From Hippopus hippopus (taxonomy: Eukaryota > Mollusca > Bivalvia > Cardiida > Cardiidae), in the NCBI GenBank assembly GCA_946811185.2, contig OX328107.1:22961587-23025586 (forward strand): a stretch of DNA of 64,000 bases. Reading direction: 5' to 3'. Made by a program: the position numbers and the translations under genes. Below, piece by piece: positions 10,451 through 22,011 of the stretch. Under the pieces are notes generated by a model. It worked only from the letters and a program-made list of their open reading frames with translations, made no database searches and was not told the origin of the DNA. Numbering within the stretch: position 1 is the stretch's first letter; each line of letters begins with the position of its first letter.

Positions 10451-10858
10451 TTAAAACTTAATTTCATTGGCAGAACTTTGATTTAAACAAAAAGAGAGTT
10501 CTGCCAATTGCTGTTTACATTTTAGCGAGGTATTAAAGTCTTTTTTGTCTGTCTGAACTGGACTGTCATCGGCTGTTGAAAAGTGGTACGGACATGCGGC
10601 CTTTTGGCGTTCCCAAAGTGCCAAGGGCACAAACTGGGGAGAGCACAAGAGGGTATGTCCCCTCTCTAGTAAGAAGGGTTGAAGGATCTCCCCCGGGAAA
10701 ATTCTGAATTTAAGACCCCTCCAGAAGCAATTCTTAAGTAACTCGAGACCATTTTTGCTTTTCAACCTCAAACATTTTGGATATATTTGCAAAGAAGGAG
10801 AAATGAAAAAAAGATGTACGCCGAATACCATATTCGGCGGTATAAGTAGCGCGGCCAT
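10451..10858 (-). other. Unrecognised 135-codon open frame
   Basis: The longest uninterrupted frame in the window on either strand, starting at an ATG at 10858. The predicted product shows no signal peptide, no domain I recognise and no low-complexity bias. I see no convincing acceptor or donor at its edges and no similar frame elsewhere in the window. It may be a chance frame, a fragment of an unrecognised mobile element, or a single-exon gene; I favour the first two. Confidence 0.2.
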
Positions 10859-11147
10859 GGCCCGACAGGCTGCACTGTTAACGACGGCATAATCAAATCA
10901 CAAAATTTCAGGCCTGACCAAACTAGAAGTATTTACAGATGACAAGTAAGATATCGATCAAGTGATGGATCTGTCTTTGAACGCATAATAAACTTTGTGA
11001 GGGGAAAAGAGAAAATTTTGTACAAAATACGATTACAAAAATTAAATAAGAATACGAGTCGTACGCAATGCTATAAGCTCAGCTCATTGCCTAGATAGAA
11101 ATAAATTTGCTGTTGACAGCTTCGAAAACATGCTTATATAAAAAATG

Positions 11148-11404
11148 TGTACAATGCTCTGGCATAAGGGGTGTAATGCAGCACTGTGATGTACCATACT
11201 AAGCAAGCCATCATACAATTACACTCCATTTAGTCTAACAACTAACTAAAACCGGAGGATTAATGGTCCTTGGACATGCTGAATACTCACCTAAAGCAAA
11301 AAGTTTCGACCCAGGTCAGCCTGCGCAGACTGCGCAGGCTGACCTGGGTCGATACATTTCGCAGATGCATTAAATCCCCCTTTTTTACTGAGCATAGCTC
11401 ATAT
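11148..11404 (-). repeat. Family A hairpin MITE
   Basis: It runs from ATGCTCTGGCATAAGGGGTG to CTGAGCATAGCTCAT, with the intact palindrome CAGGTCAGCCTGCGCAGACT and complement at 11313-11346. Confidence 0.8.
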
Positions 11405-11432
11405 GAATAATCAACATGGATTTAGGTCTAGC

Positions 11433-11728
11433 TGTGTACCAAACAATACCGTGTTCTGACGATACCTGAAGAAGAAGCTTTTTGAAAATATTGCTGGCAA
11501 AGGAGAACATGCCGATGACCAGCAATTTTTTCCTTTCCCAAAAATGTGTCCTATATTAGAACCTGTGGTTCTAACAGTCCTAGCGTTTCAAAGACAGTCC
11601 GCACCATTTTAGCCCGAATTGATTTGTGGTCTCCAGATGGTTTCAATGCGGAAATATTGTCCATTAGAAGCCGGAGGCTTACCAGCGGTCCAGGGAGCGT
11701 AAGTTGTCGTCTAGTAAAGAGTTAGCGC
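11433..11728 (+). repeat. Family B MITE with an interior insertion
   Basis: ACCAAACAATACCGTGTTCT, GAAGAAGCTTTTTGAAAATA and a CCGATGACCAGCAA hairpin are followed, after about 140 unrelated bases, by GTCGTCTAGTAAAGAGTTA. Confidence 0.55.
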
Positions 11729-11892
11729 CCGTGGTTGGCGACTGTTGATCTAATTCTACAATATATTTTTCTGCCAGCAACTGGAACTTCAACAGATTGC
11801 ACTGTAACACATTACCAGACTTATGATAATATCCATAGTTTTAAATGGTATGGACTAACCCTTCGGCTGCTGGCGCGACTCACTGACCTCTT

Positions 11893-11960
11893 GCGGACAG
11901 CGTAGATCAAGATCAGACTGCACAGAACGTGCAGTCTGATCTTGGATCTACACTGTCCGA
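11893..11960. repeat. Family C palindrome, nearly perfect
   Basis: CGGACAGCGTAGATCAAGAT faces ATCTTGGATCTACACTGTCC. The 13-base core arms are perfect complements. Confidence 0.88.
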
Positions 11961-12429
11961 TAAGGAGATATCTTTCCTCTAAAATACCTTTGAAATATGA
12001 AAAATTTGGGATTTTACTCTCGGCTCGAAAGTTTCATTTCATTTATTCAACGGGATAAGAGTTAACTATTTCTATACTTGACTCCCGAGCTGTTTACTTT
12101 TGGCCGTAAGTGTGCCTTTAAACCAGGAAATTACCTTACTGGAAAAAAATGACAACACGATTGAGCTTCCAATGGAGCCATCAACAATTTCGATATGCAA
12201 AGAAGAATGAGATCCGTCTGGGAACGCTAAATTGTCTATATAATTAATGTCGTATTTGGGTATCTTTGCGGCAAGATGCGTTCACAATAATAGGTGCCCA
12301 GAAATTATAGAACAGCTTTACGGGTTTAAAATTCCGCCCAGGTCAGGTTCCTTTCTCTCACAGGTACTTATTTAGATCCAGTCATTCAATAACACGTCTT
12401 AGAAATATTGTTTTACCCACACAGCATTT

Positions 12430-12760
12430 AGTCTTATATTTCTTTGTTTAGTGTTTGACGCTGTTTTTTGACGTTGTTTTTGTGATATGCTGTCAGTGCA
12501 CCTTGGCATGTGTTTTCGGAGTTTCACCGGAATATCGCACAACATTATTTCTAAAGCCACTAAATTGTTTCAATTCATATATCGGCGAAACGATGTTCGG
12601 CGGTGAGAAAGGAACAACTCTTGTCGCATTGAATACATCAATCCTCGGAAAAAGTTTGGAATCGAAACAGCTGGGTTTCGAGCCCTGCAATTACCAACAG
12701 GGCAATTAAGCAACAGGGCTCGGCCCAGGGAAACAAAGATAGGACCAGCGCTCTGGCAAA
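12430..12760 (-). mobile_element. tRNA-derived SINE, degraded, reverse orientation
   Basis: GGTGAGAAAGGAACAACTC and TGGAATCGAAACAGCTGGG match the diverged body and box B region of the reverse SINEs at 8690 and 48700. The 84-codon frame at 12455-12709 starts with a hydrophobic run but is explained by this repeat. Confidence 0.5.
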
Positions 12761-12870
12761 CTCTATGACCATCCGCTTAGTATGTTCGTCGTTGAGTCAG
12801 CAGCATAGGACTAAAATTTTACAGCTAACGAGAGATCGTTTTGATAATACAGCTGTAGTTTCAACTCAGT

Positions 12871-12939
12871 TGGCGGACGGTGTAGATCCATGATCAGACT
12901 GCACGTTCTGTGCATTCTGATCTTGATCTACGCCGCTCG
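12871..12939. repeat. Family C palindrome
   Basis: CGGACGGTGTAGATCCATGA faces GATCTTGATCTACGCCGCTC, with core GATCAGACTGCAC/GTGCATTCTGATC. Confidence 0.82.
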
Positions 12940-13107
12940 AAAACGCTAATTATGTAACCTAAGCAGGTTAAAGGACGGTTGTGCATCCTTTAAGAAAAGA
13001 GATTCATCGAGGTTAGAATATGGTTTCATAGTAAATTAAAGGACGTATTGGTCTTAGTTTAAAATTAAGTAGCAAAGAATGTAGAGCCGAGGTTAGAGCT
13101 TAGGTTC

Positions 13108-13140
13108 TTTGCAGTCTGATCTTGATCTACTGTGTCTGCA
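13108..13140. repeat. Half of a family C palindrome
   Basis: Only the right arm TGCAGTCTGATCTTGATCTA is kept; the left arm is gone. Confidence 0.6.
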
Positions 13141-13300
13141 AAAACTACTTATTAAGGATAAGGCGGTGGAGAGGGGGACGGGTTAATGCATTCGATATGT
13201 GTGGGTGGAATCTATTAATGGCCTAACCATTGTTCACAAGAACTGATACCATTTAAATTCTACTCAATTAACCCAGCGTCAAAGATGACAGAAGGAGCTT

Positions 13301-13371
13301 TTGTGGACCGTTTATTCCAAGATCTGACTTTACAGAACGTGCAGTCTGATCTTGGATCTATACCATCTGCT
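13301..13371. repeat. Family C palindrome, diverged left arm
   Basis: The right arm GTGCAGTCTGATCTTGGATC is intact; the left arm reads CCAAGATCTGACTTTAC. Confidence 0.72.
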
Positions 13372-13524
13372 GTTTTTCTTCAGTCTAAGCGAACGAAAAA
13401 AAAAAAGAAGAAAAAAAACCCCTTAAAGTGGATTGTATTTTCGGCAGTCGTAAAAAACCGAATTTATTCATTCTTGCCGATTGAATTAAGCAATATTAGG
13501 ATATTCAGTTCATTCGATTGATTG

Positions 13525-13800
13525 AATAGCGTTTTACGCCCTTTTCAATATTATTTCAGTTATATCATGGCAGTAGATTCCTTATACATGTACGCCCTTG
13601 TTTTCACCAATTCTGGGCTGGGGCTCTGAAGTGTCTTGCAAGGACACTCCTCAGAACAACCTAGTTCTTCCTGTGAGGCTCAAACTCAGGGCTTCATGCA
13701 GATTACGTTTGAGCCCTACAATTCACAACTGAGGTACGCAGGACCCCTTTTAGGATTTTCAATATGTCGCTATTGCTGTTTAAGGCTGAGCCCGGTAGTT
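13525..13800 (-). mobile_element. Probable SINE-related repeat
   Basis: TAGCGTTTTACGCCCTTTTC and TTCAGTTATATCATGGCAG resemble the tail shared by the reverse SINEs (compare 38930-38970). A diverged box B-like GTTTGAGCCCTAC follows. The assignment is tentative. Confidence 0.4.
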
Positions 13801-16015
13801 CCGTTGATCAAAGCCCATTGGCCTCTCTATTTACCTCCATTTTCTTAAAGAGGGTAAATCATCATTAAGATAAAGTCGGGGAAAAAGAAGGAATATAAGT
13901 AATAACAAACTGATTAGACGCGTTTTTGTTTAAGGAGATTCCATTACTAAAATAACCCACGTCAAAAATAGAACAGGGGGCGAAGAGATGCGCACGCATA
14001 GTGTGAAGTAAACAAGATAACGAATATGGAGTTAACAAGCAGCAACGAACCGAGCAATGGAAAGACTTCGGGTATATACATTTTGCATCCATTTTCTTGT
14101 ATCTCAATACATCCATAAAGCATGCAAAATACCTCGCACCTCATTACGTTATTTTGGGTCTTGCTTCGAAATATGCACAAAGAGGGTTTCCGTAATTTTC
14201 TCATTAGTTAGAACTTCAGCGTTTTGGTATCTTTTTTTTTTAATATTGTTAACCTATTTAACGGCTTAATTACGTTCTTTGTCCATTTTTTTTTTTTTTC
14301 ATTTAAAGGGGGCACTGCACAGAAATAATGACTCGGGGCTTAAGAGTTCGAATTCTTACATGGCAAAAACTCTTTCCAGTTGTTAATGAAGGTATTTGAG
14401 ACATAATTTACTTTTGTCCAACCTCGTTTTCTCGACTATATGTTTATGAGGATTATGTGAAAAAAAAATGCAGTAAATGACTAGTAAAGAGTGTTGATAA
14501 AAGCACTGATAACGAAAACTACAGAAAAGCAACGGAAGGTGTACTGATCGCCGTGACATGACCGAAATATTGTTGAAAACAGCACTGAACTCCAAAACAT
14601 ATATGAGCACCATCAACCTGTACCAGACCGTACTGAGAGTCGCTATATAGTGCCGAATGCTAAACTCTGCTGAAAATGAACGAAGTAAAGGCGCAAAGGA
14701 CGTGGTTCATACTTGATCAAGCGTACGACAAAACTTGGACCTGCTAGACATAAGGACATCCTGGCAGGGGAGAAGTTCCTTGAAAACTATGGTGTCATTT
14801 GCACTTAATCCCGTTCTCTGTTTGCTTGTCAAGTTCTAAGAACGCAGCACGGTCTTTGTCGTCTTTGTCTCGTTGTGACGCAGCTTAACTCTTCACCAGT
14901 CCACTAAACTTTAGAGTTCAATTTGAAAGCAAATTGCGGATGACAAATCAAATGCGGCTCGTGTAAAATTTTCTTAAGGGTAGGCGAATAATTTGGCTGC
15001 ATGATAGGGTTTGAATTACGGATATAAGGATCTTTTTACATACTTGAAGCTAGGTCCGCACTCACCAACTATTCTCCATGGCATTCTCAGTCTCATTCTA
15101 GATTTAGAGAGGAACGTAATTTCTGATTCGCTAGACCATTACTTTGAAATTTGAAAAATTCTTCAAAATGAGACTTAGAATATGTAGCGTGGATGGTTTA
15201 TACGGACCCAGCAGGTTCCGTTACGGTAGAAAATAGACCTTTTTAAAACCCAATACCTCGATTAGATTCATTGACGAACTGGTTTTCAGGTATGCTCAGT
15301 TCGCAAAAGGACAGCAGAGATTGTGATACGTAAATGTGAGATATTGGTTCATTCATCACAGGAATATGGTCGGTTACGACTCTTCCGAGTCCACTGGGTT
15401 CAAAGGTCAGAAGCCAAACTTGCCAAACAGTAGTAAGCAGGTGCAAGATATAATGAAGTCTTAAGAGGGAACATTTTTTATTTGGATCTATCAAAGAAGT
15501 CGGGGATCAATTAACTATGACCCCCTCTCATCGTAAATGCATTATAATACTCCTCCAGGGAGACTTGAAATGGGTGATAGTTTCGTCTTATTTGTCAGCG
15601 GTCAGTCTAAAAGCTTGACAGGCAACATAAAGTTTCAGAAATTATTAGGGGAAGAAACAATACCCAAATCCGGATCTAACTACGTTGGTCCGTAATGAAA
15701 CACCTGCTCAACATTTGACGTGGGAAAACCTGCCGCCGTGGTCAACTGTAATTGACTCTTTGTGTACCGGAAGTCTGGAATTCAGGTAGAATTCTTTCGC
15801 GCGTGGAGAACTGTTTTTTTTTTTTTTGTTTGTTTGTTTTTATTTGCCACGTGGAGAGAACAGTTAATAATGGACGTTATGATACGTTTTTGCAGTTGTA
15901 TTCATGTAACGACGATTTGTTCTGAAGAAAATAAGAAGAAAAAACACGTTTTGCAATTGTAATTTACTGAATCCAATCGTGAATTAACTTTTTCAATACC
16001 ACTGACGACACCAGA
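13801..16015. other. 2.2 kb with no gene recognised
   Basis: No splice-bounded coding exon was found. At 14885-14965 there is a reverse family B fragment (AATTTGAAAGCAAATTGCGG). Poly-T runs occur at 14227 and 14288. A half family C arm lies at 16023-16060. Confidence 0.45.
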
Positions 16016-16315
16016 AGCTTTTGTGGATAGTGTAGGTGAAGATCAGACTGCATATTATAGGCTATGACAGTACTGTCTCTTGGTTTTGCTGCGGAACTGT
16101 ATTTGTGGCCTTTGAGAAAATGAATTTTATTTACTCAGTAATGATAGAGTATAGAGGCAAATCACACGCTTTTATGATACCGAATCTAAAATTCTTGAAT
16201 CAAAAGGCAATTTCACACAATTGTATGATGCCAAATCCTAAAGGCATGAATTAAATACAATTTCACACACTTTCTGACGTTGTACTTATACGCTTTTCGT
16301 TGTATAGATCAATTT

Positions 16316-16472
16316 CTTGTATGTCAAAGGACCATTGTTTCTCATGATTCAGTCTGTTTTTAGACGAAATGGACTTTATGGATACGTGATCATGACTATT
16401 GTGATAATTTGCTTGATACCATACATCACAGAGACACATTAAGCCCCCATTTGTCAGAGTACGGCTCGTATA
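16316..16472 (+). repeat. Family A MITE, tail half only
   Basis: TGTCAAAGGACCATTG and ACATTAAGCCCCCATTTGTC are family A tail sequence. The hairpin half is absent. Confidence 0.75.
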
Positions 16473-16545
16473 TAATGGGTGGTATCCCTGGCTTTTGGCC
16501 AAGGGTTTATAAAAACCTCATCGTGATACCCTCCAATGGCTAAGG

Positions 16546-16770
16546 CAATTTTTCACCAGACAACAAAATTTTAGACTAATGCATGCTGAAAACATGCGCA
16601 GACAATAAGTGAAATATGTTTCAACTTATGGGATTTGTCTTTGAAAGAAAAGAAAACATTGTTGGAAAAGGAGAAAATGCTGTTAAACAGCATTTTCTCC
16701 TTTCCCCACAATGTTTTTCAAAAGCCTTCTTCCTCAGGGCCATTAGAACCCAGGACTGATTGATAAACGA
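16546..16770 (-). repeat. Family B palindromic MITE
   Basis: Hairpin GGAGAAAATGCTGTTAAACA and its complement at 16669-16701, followed by TTTTCAAAAGCCTTCTTCCT. Confidence 0.8.
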
Positions 16771-17402
16771 ATCGTGTCGTCAACCATACGTCAACAAAAG
16801 CTTTCTTCTCCAGGGCTGTGAAAATAAGGAATTGTTTGGTATAAAGGTTTAAAAACCCAATATATAATGACAATGCCCTATTACCCTCATTAATAAGTGA
16901 TTAAAAAGATAAATAGGTGAAAAGATAAATATCTGTATTGACGTCACAATTCAATTATCTCTAATAACAATGATATTTTCACTTCAACGGCAGAAAGGGA
17001 CCTTTTCCCAGAAACGAGTGGAAACTTATCTAGTATAGCATTGCATATTTGTCATGGATTCACACTTATAATTTCGAGCAAAGTCGTTTGACATATCCCA
17101 TATGAAAAACACAGAAATGTCTGCTTATGTATATCTTAGTACTGGGTTTTGATCTATGCTGAGTTGCTGGTTGGCAGAGTAACTGAGAAGAAATGGGGCG
17201 TCTTGCTCATTTTGAATTATGGTTTAAAGCATAAACTGAACCTAGAAATAGTTTGCTTGTTTGTACTTTTGTCCTTTATGGAAAGTTGACTCAAATAACA
17301 TTCCTACACTTTAACATCGATATTGTGTCAGTGGTACATCCACAAAAATTCCAAAAACAATACGGATCGCGTTGGGTTAAATGACTTCCGGATTCATTGT
17401 AT

Positions 17403-17665
17403 AAGAGCCATGCTATGGAAAAAGTGGGTTTAATAATACATAATGGGTTATTCCAAGCAAGTCATCGCATAATTATGGAAAAATAAAATCCATTATGTTG
17501 TAACAAACGACTAAATCCTGAAGCAGAATGATCCTTGGACATGAAGCAAATTTACCTAAAGCAAAAGGTTTCGACTCGGGCCAGCCTGTGCAGACTGCTC
17601 AGGCTGGCCTGAGTCGATACTTTTGCAGATGCATTAAACACCCTTTTCATAGAGCAAGGCTCATA
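17403..17665 (-). repeat. Family A hairpin MITE
   Basis: Ends GAGCCATGCTATGGAAAAAG and CATAGAGCAAGGCTCATATG enclose the palindrome GGCCAGCCTGTGC/GCTCAGGCTGGCC. The compensating C-to-G changes keep the arms paired. Confidence 0.82.
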
Positions 17666-17708
17666 TGTAAACTGGGGAATGTAGGTTATCATTTATAAGA
17701 TCTTTTAG

Positions 17709-18047
17709 CATTTTCTCCGCTAGATGGCATTCTACAAATACACATCTATCTAATTTGGGTATTCTGGGTACAGAACCGGACTACTTTTCAAAACAACAAC
17801 CGTTACTTTGAATTTCAAAATGAAATAAACGTTTACTCAATAAAACGCTACCTGGTGCGATTCATTCAGCTATGATCGGCTAGCATGTAACCTATGCATC
17901 GGCCATTTATTAAAACAGCCCCTACATGCTTGGGTAATTGGCTAATAGCTTCGGTATAAACCCTACTTTTCCCAGGTATACGGGGATGGGTGATGCATCA
18001 TAGCAGACAGGTCGAATCTTCGAAGAATATGACATGCGCAGACAACG
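17709..18047 (+). mobile_element. Non-autonomous DNA element with 10-bp TSD, copy 2
   Basis: A 339-bp segment nearly identical to 2373-2709 and in the same orientation. It is flanked by the perfect direct repeat GATCTTTTAG (17699-17708 and 18048-18057). Differences from copy 1 are scattered single bases and a small CAA insertion, so both copies look young. No open frame is shared by both copies beyond about 80 codons and none looks like a transposase, so mobility must have come from elsewhere. Confidence 0.82.
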
Positions 18048-18057
18048 GATCTTTTAG

Positions 18058-18635
18058 TTTTGTTTTATATACACCGTATTTATACCAGCAACTGTCTTTT
18101 TTAACCTTTACTAAGTGATACATTATCGTCTTTATACTAAAGCAATTGAAACTTTAAGAAATACATTGCTTTTATCGTGTTATGACATGAATACCTTTAT
18201 TCTAAGTGTAATGTACTATGAATTTTCTTATTTTACACACGTTTTGAAGTAAACAAAAAGTGTATTATTTGGTCAAAGCTCTGTAATCATACGCCCATAA
18301 TTTCTTATATAAACAATGCTGGCCAAGATATCTCTGTGAAATAAACTGTTAACTTGATGATCGTGACAAAGCTGGGAACTTTATCATCTTTATTATCCTC
18401 AAATTAAATCTATTTTATGTAAATTCTTTGGAACTCTTTTTCGTCTGAGATGTACACACCTGTCAAAGAAGCGAATAGGCTTCGTGTAAATTTCAATATG
18501 TAGACCTATGTTTTAACACACCATGAAAGACGATTTTTGAGAATACAGTTATGTGATAAAAAGAATCTGACATTCATTGATTTTTGAGGTAAAATTGTTT
18601 CAAAATCGTCTACAAAAAAAAAAACAGGCTTATTT
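18058..18635. other. Non-coding, nothing recognised
   Basis: AT-rich sequence with no exon, palindrome or recognised repeat. Confidence 0.45.
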
Positions 18636-18808
18636 TTAGACTCGGCCAAATTGAAAGTATTTGCAGCCGACAAATAAAAAGTAGTAAAAAGATGACTTCT
18701 TCTATGGAAGGGAAGAAAAAGGCGCATTTTGTCCTTTCCAACAATGCTTTCAAATGCTTCTGTCTTCGGGGTCTGTAAAACTTGGGGATTGTTTAGAAAA
18801 GGTTAGAA
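18636..18808 (-). repeat. Family B MITE, degraded
   Basis: AAATTGAAAGTATTTGCAGC and TTTCAAATGCTTCTGTCTTC frame a damaged hairpin. Confidence 0.6.
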
Positions 18809-18984
18809 TTTCTCATTACTTTCAGCAAAGGGACGTAAATCTTTTTCAGCACATTATCGTGCCTACAACACAATAATGCATATATCATAATACGAATGCC
18901 ATAATAGTACAATGCCAGTCCGAAGAGAATTATGTTACATGTCGCATGTCTGTATGTCTATAAGTACTTCGTGTGCTGTTTCAA

Positions 18985-19216
18985 TTAACCCTTTACCTCA
19001 TAAAATACCGAGTTTTAACGACCTTGAGGAAGAAAACTTTTGAAAACATTTTGAGAAAATGAGAAGATGCTGGTAACCAGCATTTTCTTGTTTTCCCACA
19101 TTGTTTCCTAATCCTTTACAAGCAAATGTCATTTTTATTGCAACATTCACACTGTTGTCTGCGAATGATTTCAGTTTAGTCCAATCTATATTTTTCTCCT
19201 TCCGGTAAAGAATTAA
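18985..19216 (+). repeat. Family B palindromic MITE
   Basis: Full layout: TTAACCCTTTACCTCATAAA, hairpin GATGCTGGTAACCAGCATTT, TTGTCTGCGAATGATTTCA and a CCGGTAAAGAATTAAA end. Confidence 0.8.
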
Positions 19217-19324
19217 ATTGACTGCTTAACGCTTTCATCCCCAAGTAAATAAACTCGACCTGTTTTGACGGCTGTAAATGCAATCCCTCCAAATAAAGGA
19301 CTTTTGTCTTATAGGCTTGACTAA

Positions 19325-19398
19325 GCAAGAGAACACTGTAGAAGTAAGATTAGACTGCACATTCTGTGGAGTATGATCTTGATCTACACCGTTCCGTA
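19325..19398. repeat. Family C palindrome
   Basis: AACACTGTAGAAGTAAGATT faces GATCTTGATCTACACCGTTC. The left arm is the more diverged. Confidence 0.72.
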
Positions 19399-19746
19399 AA
19401 GGCCCTTTTTTACGCTAATGGCTCTGAAAGAGCTAATATCTATGAAAACACAAAGAACAGATTGCTCTCTGTCTCTCTCTCTCTCTGAAACTATTTCACT
19501 TTATCGCATTTCCAAATACGTCGAAATCTACACATTAGTCATCAACAGTCATATCAAAATATTCCTTTTCTAAGCTGACGTTTAATTAACAGATAAATGA
19601 CAAAGTTTCCTCAAAGCAGCGGATTTTTCAAAAAACCTGAATGTAATGATAATTGCAAATTATTAATTCAACTTCAAGCTCTTCATTTCATATGTCAGGA
19701 GGCTGTCGAGTTTGTCAGGATGTCAGAATCGGCTAATTTCTTTATT

Positions 19747-19970
19747 CCTTTACCACACAATCCCGAGTTTTAGCGACCCTGAGAAAGAAGCCTTTTGAAA
19801 ACATTGTGGGAAAAGGAGAAAATGCTGGTAACCAGCATTTTCTCCTTTTCCCACAATGTTTTCTACCCTTCACAGAATAAATTTCAAATTTTCAGTCACT
19901 TTTATTTTGTCGTCTGCAAATGCTTTAAATTTGAACCAGTCTAAAATTTTTGTCGTTTGGTTAAGAGTTT
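19747..19970 (+). repeat. Family B MITE, best preserved copy
   Basis: It contains a perfect 54-bp hairpin at 19803-19859 (arms from CATTGTGGGAAAAGGAGAAA), both conserved end blocks, and a GTTTGGTTAAGAGTTT terminus. Confidence 0.88.
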
Positions 19971-20309
19971 ACGCTTTAACCCCCATGAAACATATTTGCA
20001 GCGGACGACCTTCAAAACATCCATTTTATAGTTTGGGTAACTATTACGAATCAAGGTTTAATGCATTGGTAAATTGATGGAGGGGGGGGGGGGGAAAGGG
20101 CAGGGCGTTACGCAATTTCTTCTTTTGTCACAGTGTTTTCTCAAAAACTGATGAAAAAACAAGATTGAAGGAAACAAAATTCGTATGAAGGTTGTATTTT
20201 GTTATCTGTTGTAGCACCAAATACATGAAATGGATATAAACGGTCAGGAAGAAAGAACTACGAGTACAGTTTTGTAATTTGAACACTGCTGTGGTAAAAA
20301 CACGTTACT

Positions 20310-20378
20310 GACGCTTGTGTAGATCGAAAATCAGTTTGCACTTTCCGTACAGTTTGATCCTGAACCACGTTGCCCGTA
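20310..20378. repeat. Family C palindrome, diverged
   Basis: GTGTAGATCGAAAATCAGTT opposite CAGTTTGATCCTGAACCAC. Confidence 0.6.
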
Positions 20379-20874
20379 AAGTCACTACAATGTCTCTATA
20401 GCATATAGGGTTGCTTGTTCTTTTTTAATTCAAATACAAAGTTATTAATTTCTTCCGAGATTTAAGAAACGGATGTATTAACGGTTTGATGTGGTTTGTT
20501 TCAAAATTAACGTTTGTGGAGCACAATATGTCAACGTTGACGTCAGCATCTGTCATTATGATGAAGGAAAACCATGAAACCGATTTACATCTTATCTTAA
20601 TTCACGTACACACGACAAATAGTTCTCCACCAGGGATTTTCACGAAGTGTCGTAAAATACAAATAGATACCCGGGGTACCGCTGTTGGTTACAGTAGTGT
20701 ATGTAATAGTTCAATTTTTATGAACTTCCGACACTGATGAAGCAAATATTTCTTCATGCAAAATAATAACTCGTCACGAGACCGAATCTAAACATAGACG
20801 TAGACATAGACAAATTTTATTTAACGTAAGCTTGTACAGCTTCTGGTCATACAAACAAATGGTTACAATACATA
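20379..20874. other. Non-coding, nothing recognised
   Basis: It contains an 83-codon open frame at 20486-20737 with no recognisable domain, signal peptide or splice context. Confidence 0.4.
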
Positions 20875-21141
20875 TGAGCCATGCTCTGCGAAAAGGGGGC
20901 TTAATGCATTTGCGAAAAGTATCGACCCAGGTCAGCCTGCGCAGTCCGCGCAGGCTGACCTGGGCCGAAACTTTTCGCTATTGGTCAATTTTCTGTATTT
21001 CAAAGGACCAGTGTACCTCATGATTTAATAGGTTGTTACACAAAACGGGTTTTAGGGATGTAGAATACTGTGATGACTTGCATGGTATCATGCATCACGG
21101 AAATGCATTAAGCCCCCTTTTGCCAGAGCACGGTTCATATA
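20875..21141 (+). repeat. Family A hairpin MITE, well preserved
   Basis: It runs from GAGCCATGCTCTGCGAAAAG to CCAGAGCACGGTTCATAT. The palindrome GACCCAGGTCAGCCTGCGCA...complement spans 20925-20963. The outer CATAT on one side and ATAT on the other suggest a short TA-rich target. Confidence 0.88.
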
Positions 21142-21265
21142 TTGACAAAAAATGACGATGAAGTGATTTACAAATGAATTCTTGTAGGCTAACATTAGGA
21201 AGAGAGTTAGATAAGTGACACTGGTATAAGGTTAATCATTAAATAAATATTAACACATCTGACAT

Positions 21266-21380
21266 AACTATTTACCAAACGAGAAAAATGTAGACTTGTC
21301 CAAAATCAAAGCATTTGCAGACGACAATTCAATTATGACTTAAATAATTGAATTTGATAGGATAGAGAATATTGTGGAAA
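21266..21380 (-). repeat. Family B MITE fragment
   Basis: TTTACCAAACGAGAAAAATG and AAAGCATTTGCAGACGACAA are present; the hairpin and far end are missing. Confidence 0.65.
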
Positions 21381-21439
21381 CAACAACAACAAAAATTAGT
21401 CCCTTGCATCCATTCTGTTCAATAGACTAGTACTGATTT

Positions 21440-21910
21440 CACTCTTCACCAAACGACATAATTTCAGACTGGTTCACCTGAAAGCGTTTAAGTCATGCTT
21501 TATGAAAAGGGGGGGGGGGGGCGTAAAACATCTCCGTGATGCATTATACCAAGCAAGAAATCATTTATCATTTCCCTATAGATCCATAATGTCCATTTTA
21601 CCTAACAATCGAATAAATCATGAGGTAGATTGGTCCTTGGACATGCAAAAAAATTTACAAAGAAGAAAAACTTTCGATCCATGTCAGACTGCGCACTCCC
21701 TGGTCGGTACTTTTTGCAGATATCTTAAACTCCCCTTTTCAAAGAGCACGACCCAATTATAGAAAACAAAATACGGGTGAATGTTGTTCAAGTGAAAGAA
21801 CTTATCTTAGAAACTTAGAAAGGTTGTTGGAAAAGGGAAAAAAATGCTACCTTTTCCCAAAATGCCTCCAAACGATCTCTCTCCCAGGCTTAAAATATTA
21901 TATGGTTAAG
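21440..21910 (-). repeat. Family B MITE invaded by a family A MITE
   Basis: The left part (CTTCACCAAACGACATAATT, 21440-21489) and right part (GGTTGTTGGAAAAGG... CCTCCAAACGATCTCTCTCC, 21796-21910) belong to one reverse family B copy. A family A element lies between them. Confidence 0.6.
21493..21755 (-). repeat. Family A MITE nested in family B
   Basis: TCATGCTTTATGAAAAGG to CAAAGAGCACGACCC, with a G-run inside the left end. The central hairpin has lost one arm. Confidence 0.7.
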
Positions 21911-22011
21911 GATGAAAAAAAAAAAAATGATTTTGAAAGTCTATTGGAAATGCTATTGAGTATCTTAAAGCATAGGCCTCTGAAACTCCATTGGTCTATC
22001 AAGGGATAACG

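Noticed and set aside
12455..12709. Frame starting with a hydrophobic run, considered as the missing signal-peptide exon of the peptide gene
   Set aside because: The sequence is explained by a degraded reverse SINE, and I saw no phase 2 donor at a suitable place.
14057..14269. Frame beginning with a hydrophobic segment, considered as a signal peptide exon
   Set aside because: Charged residues interrupt the hydrophobic core, and no donor in phase 2 follows.
20486..20737. 83-codon open frame on +
   Set aside because: No recognised domain, no splice sites, no signal peptide and unremarkable composition.
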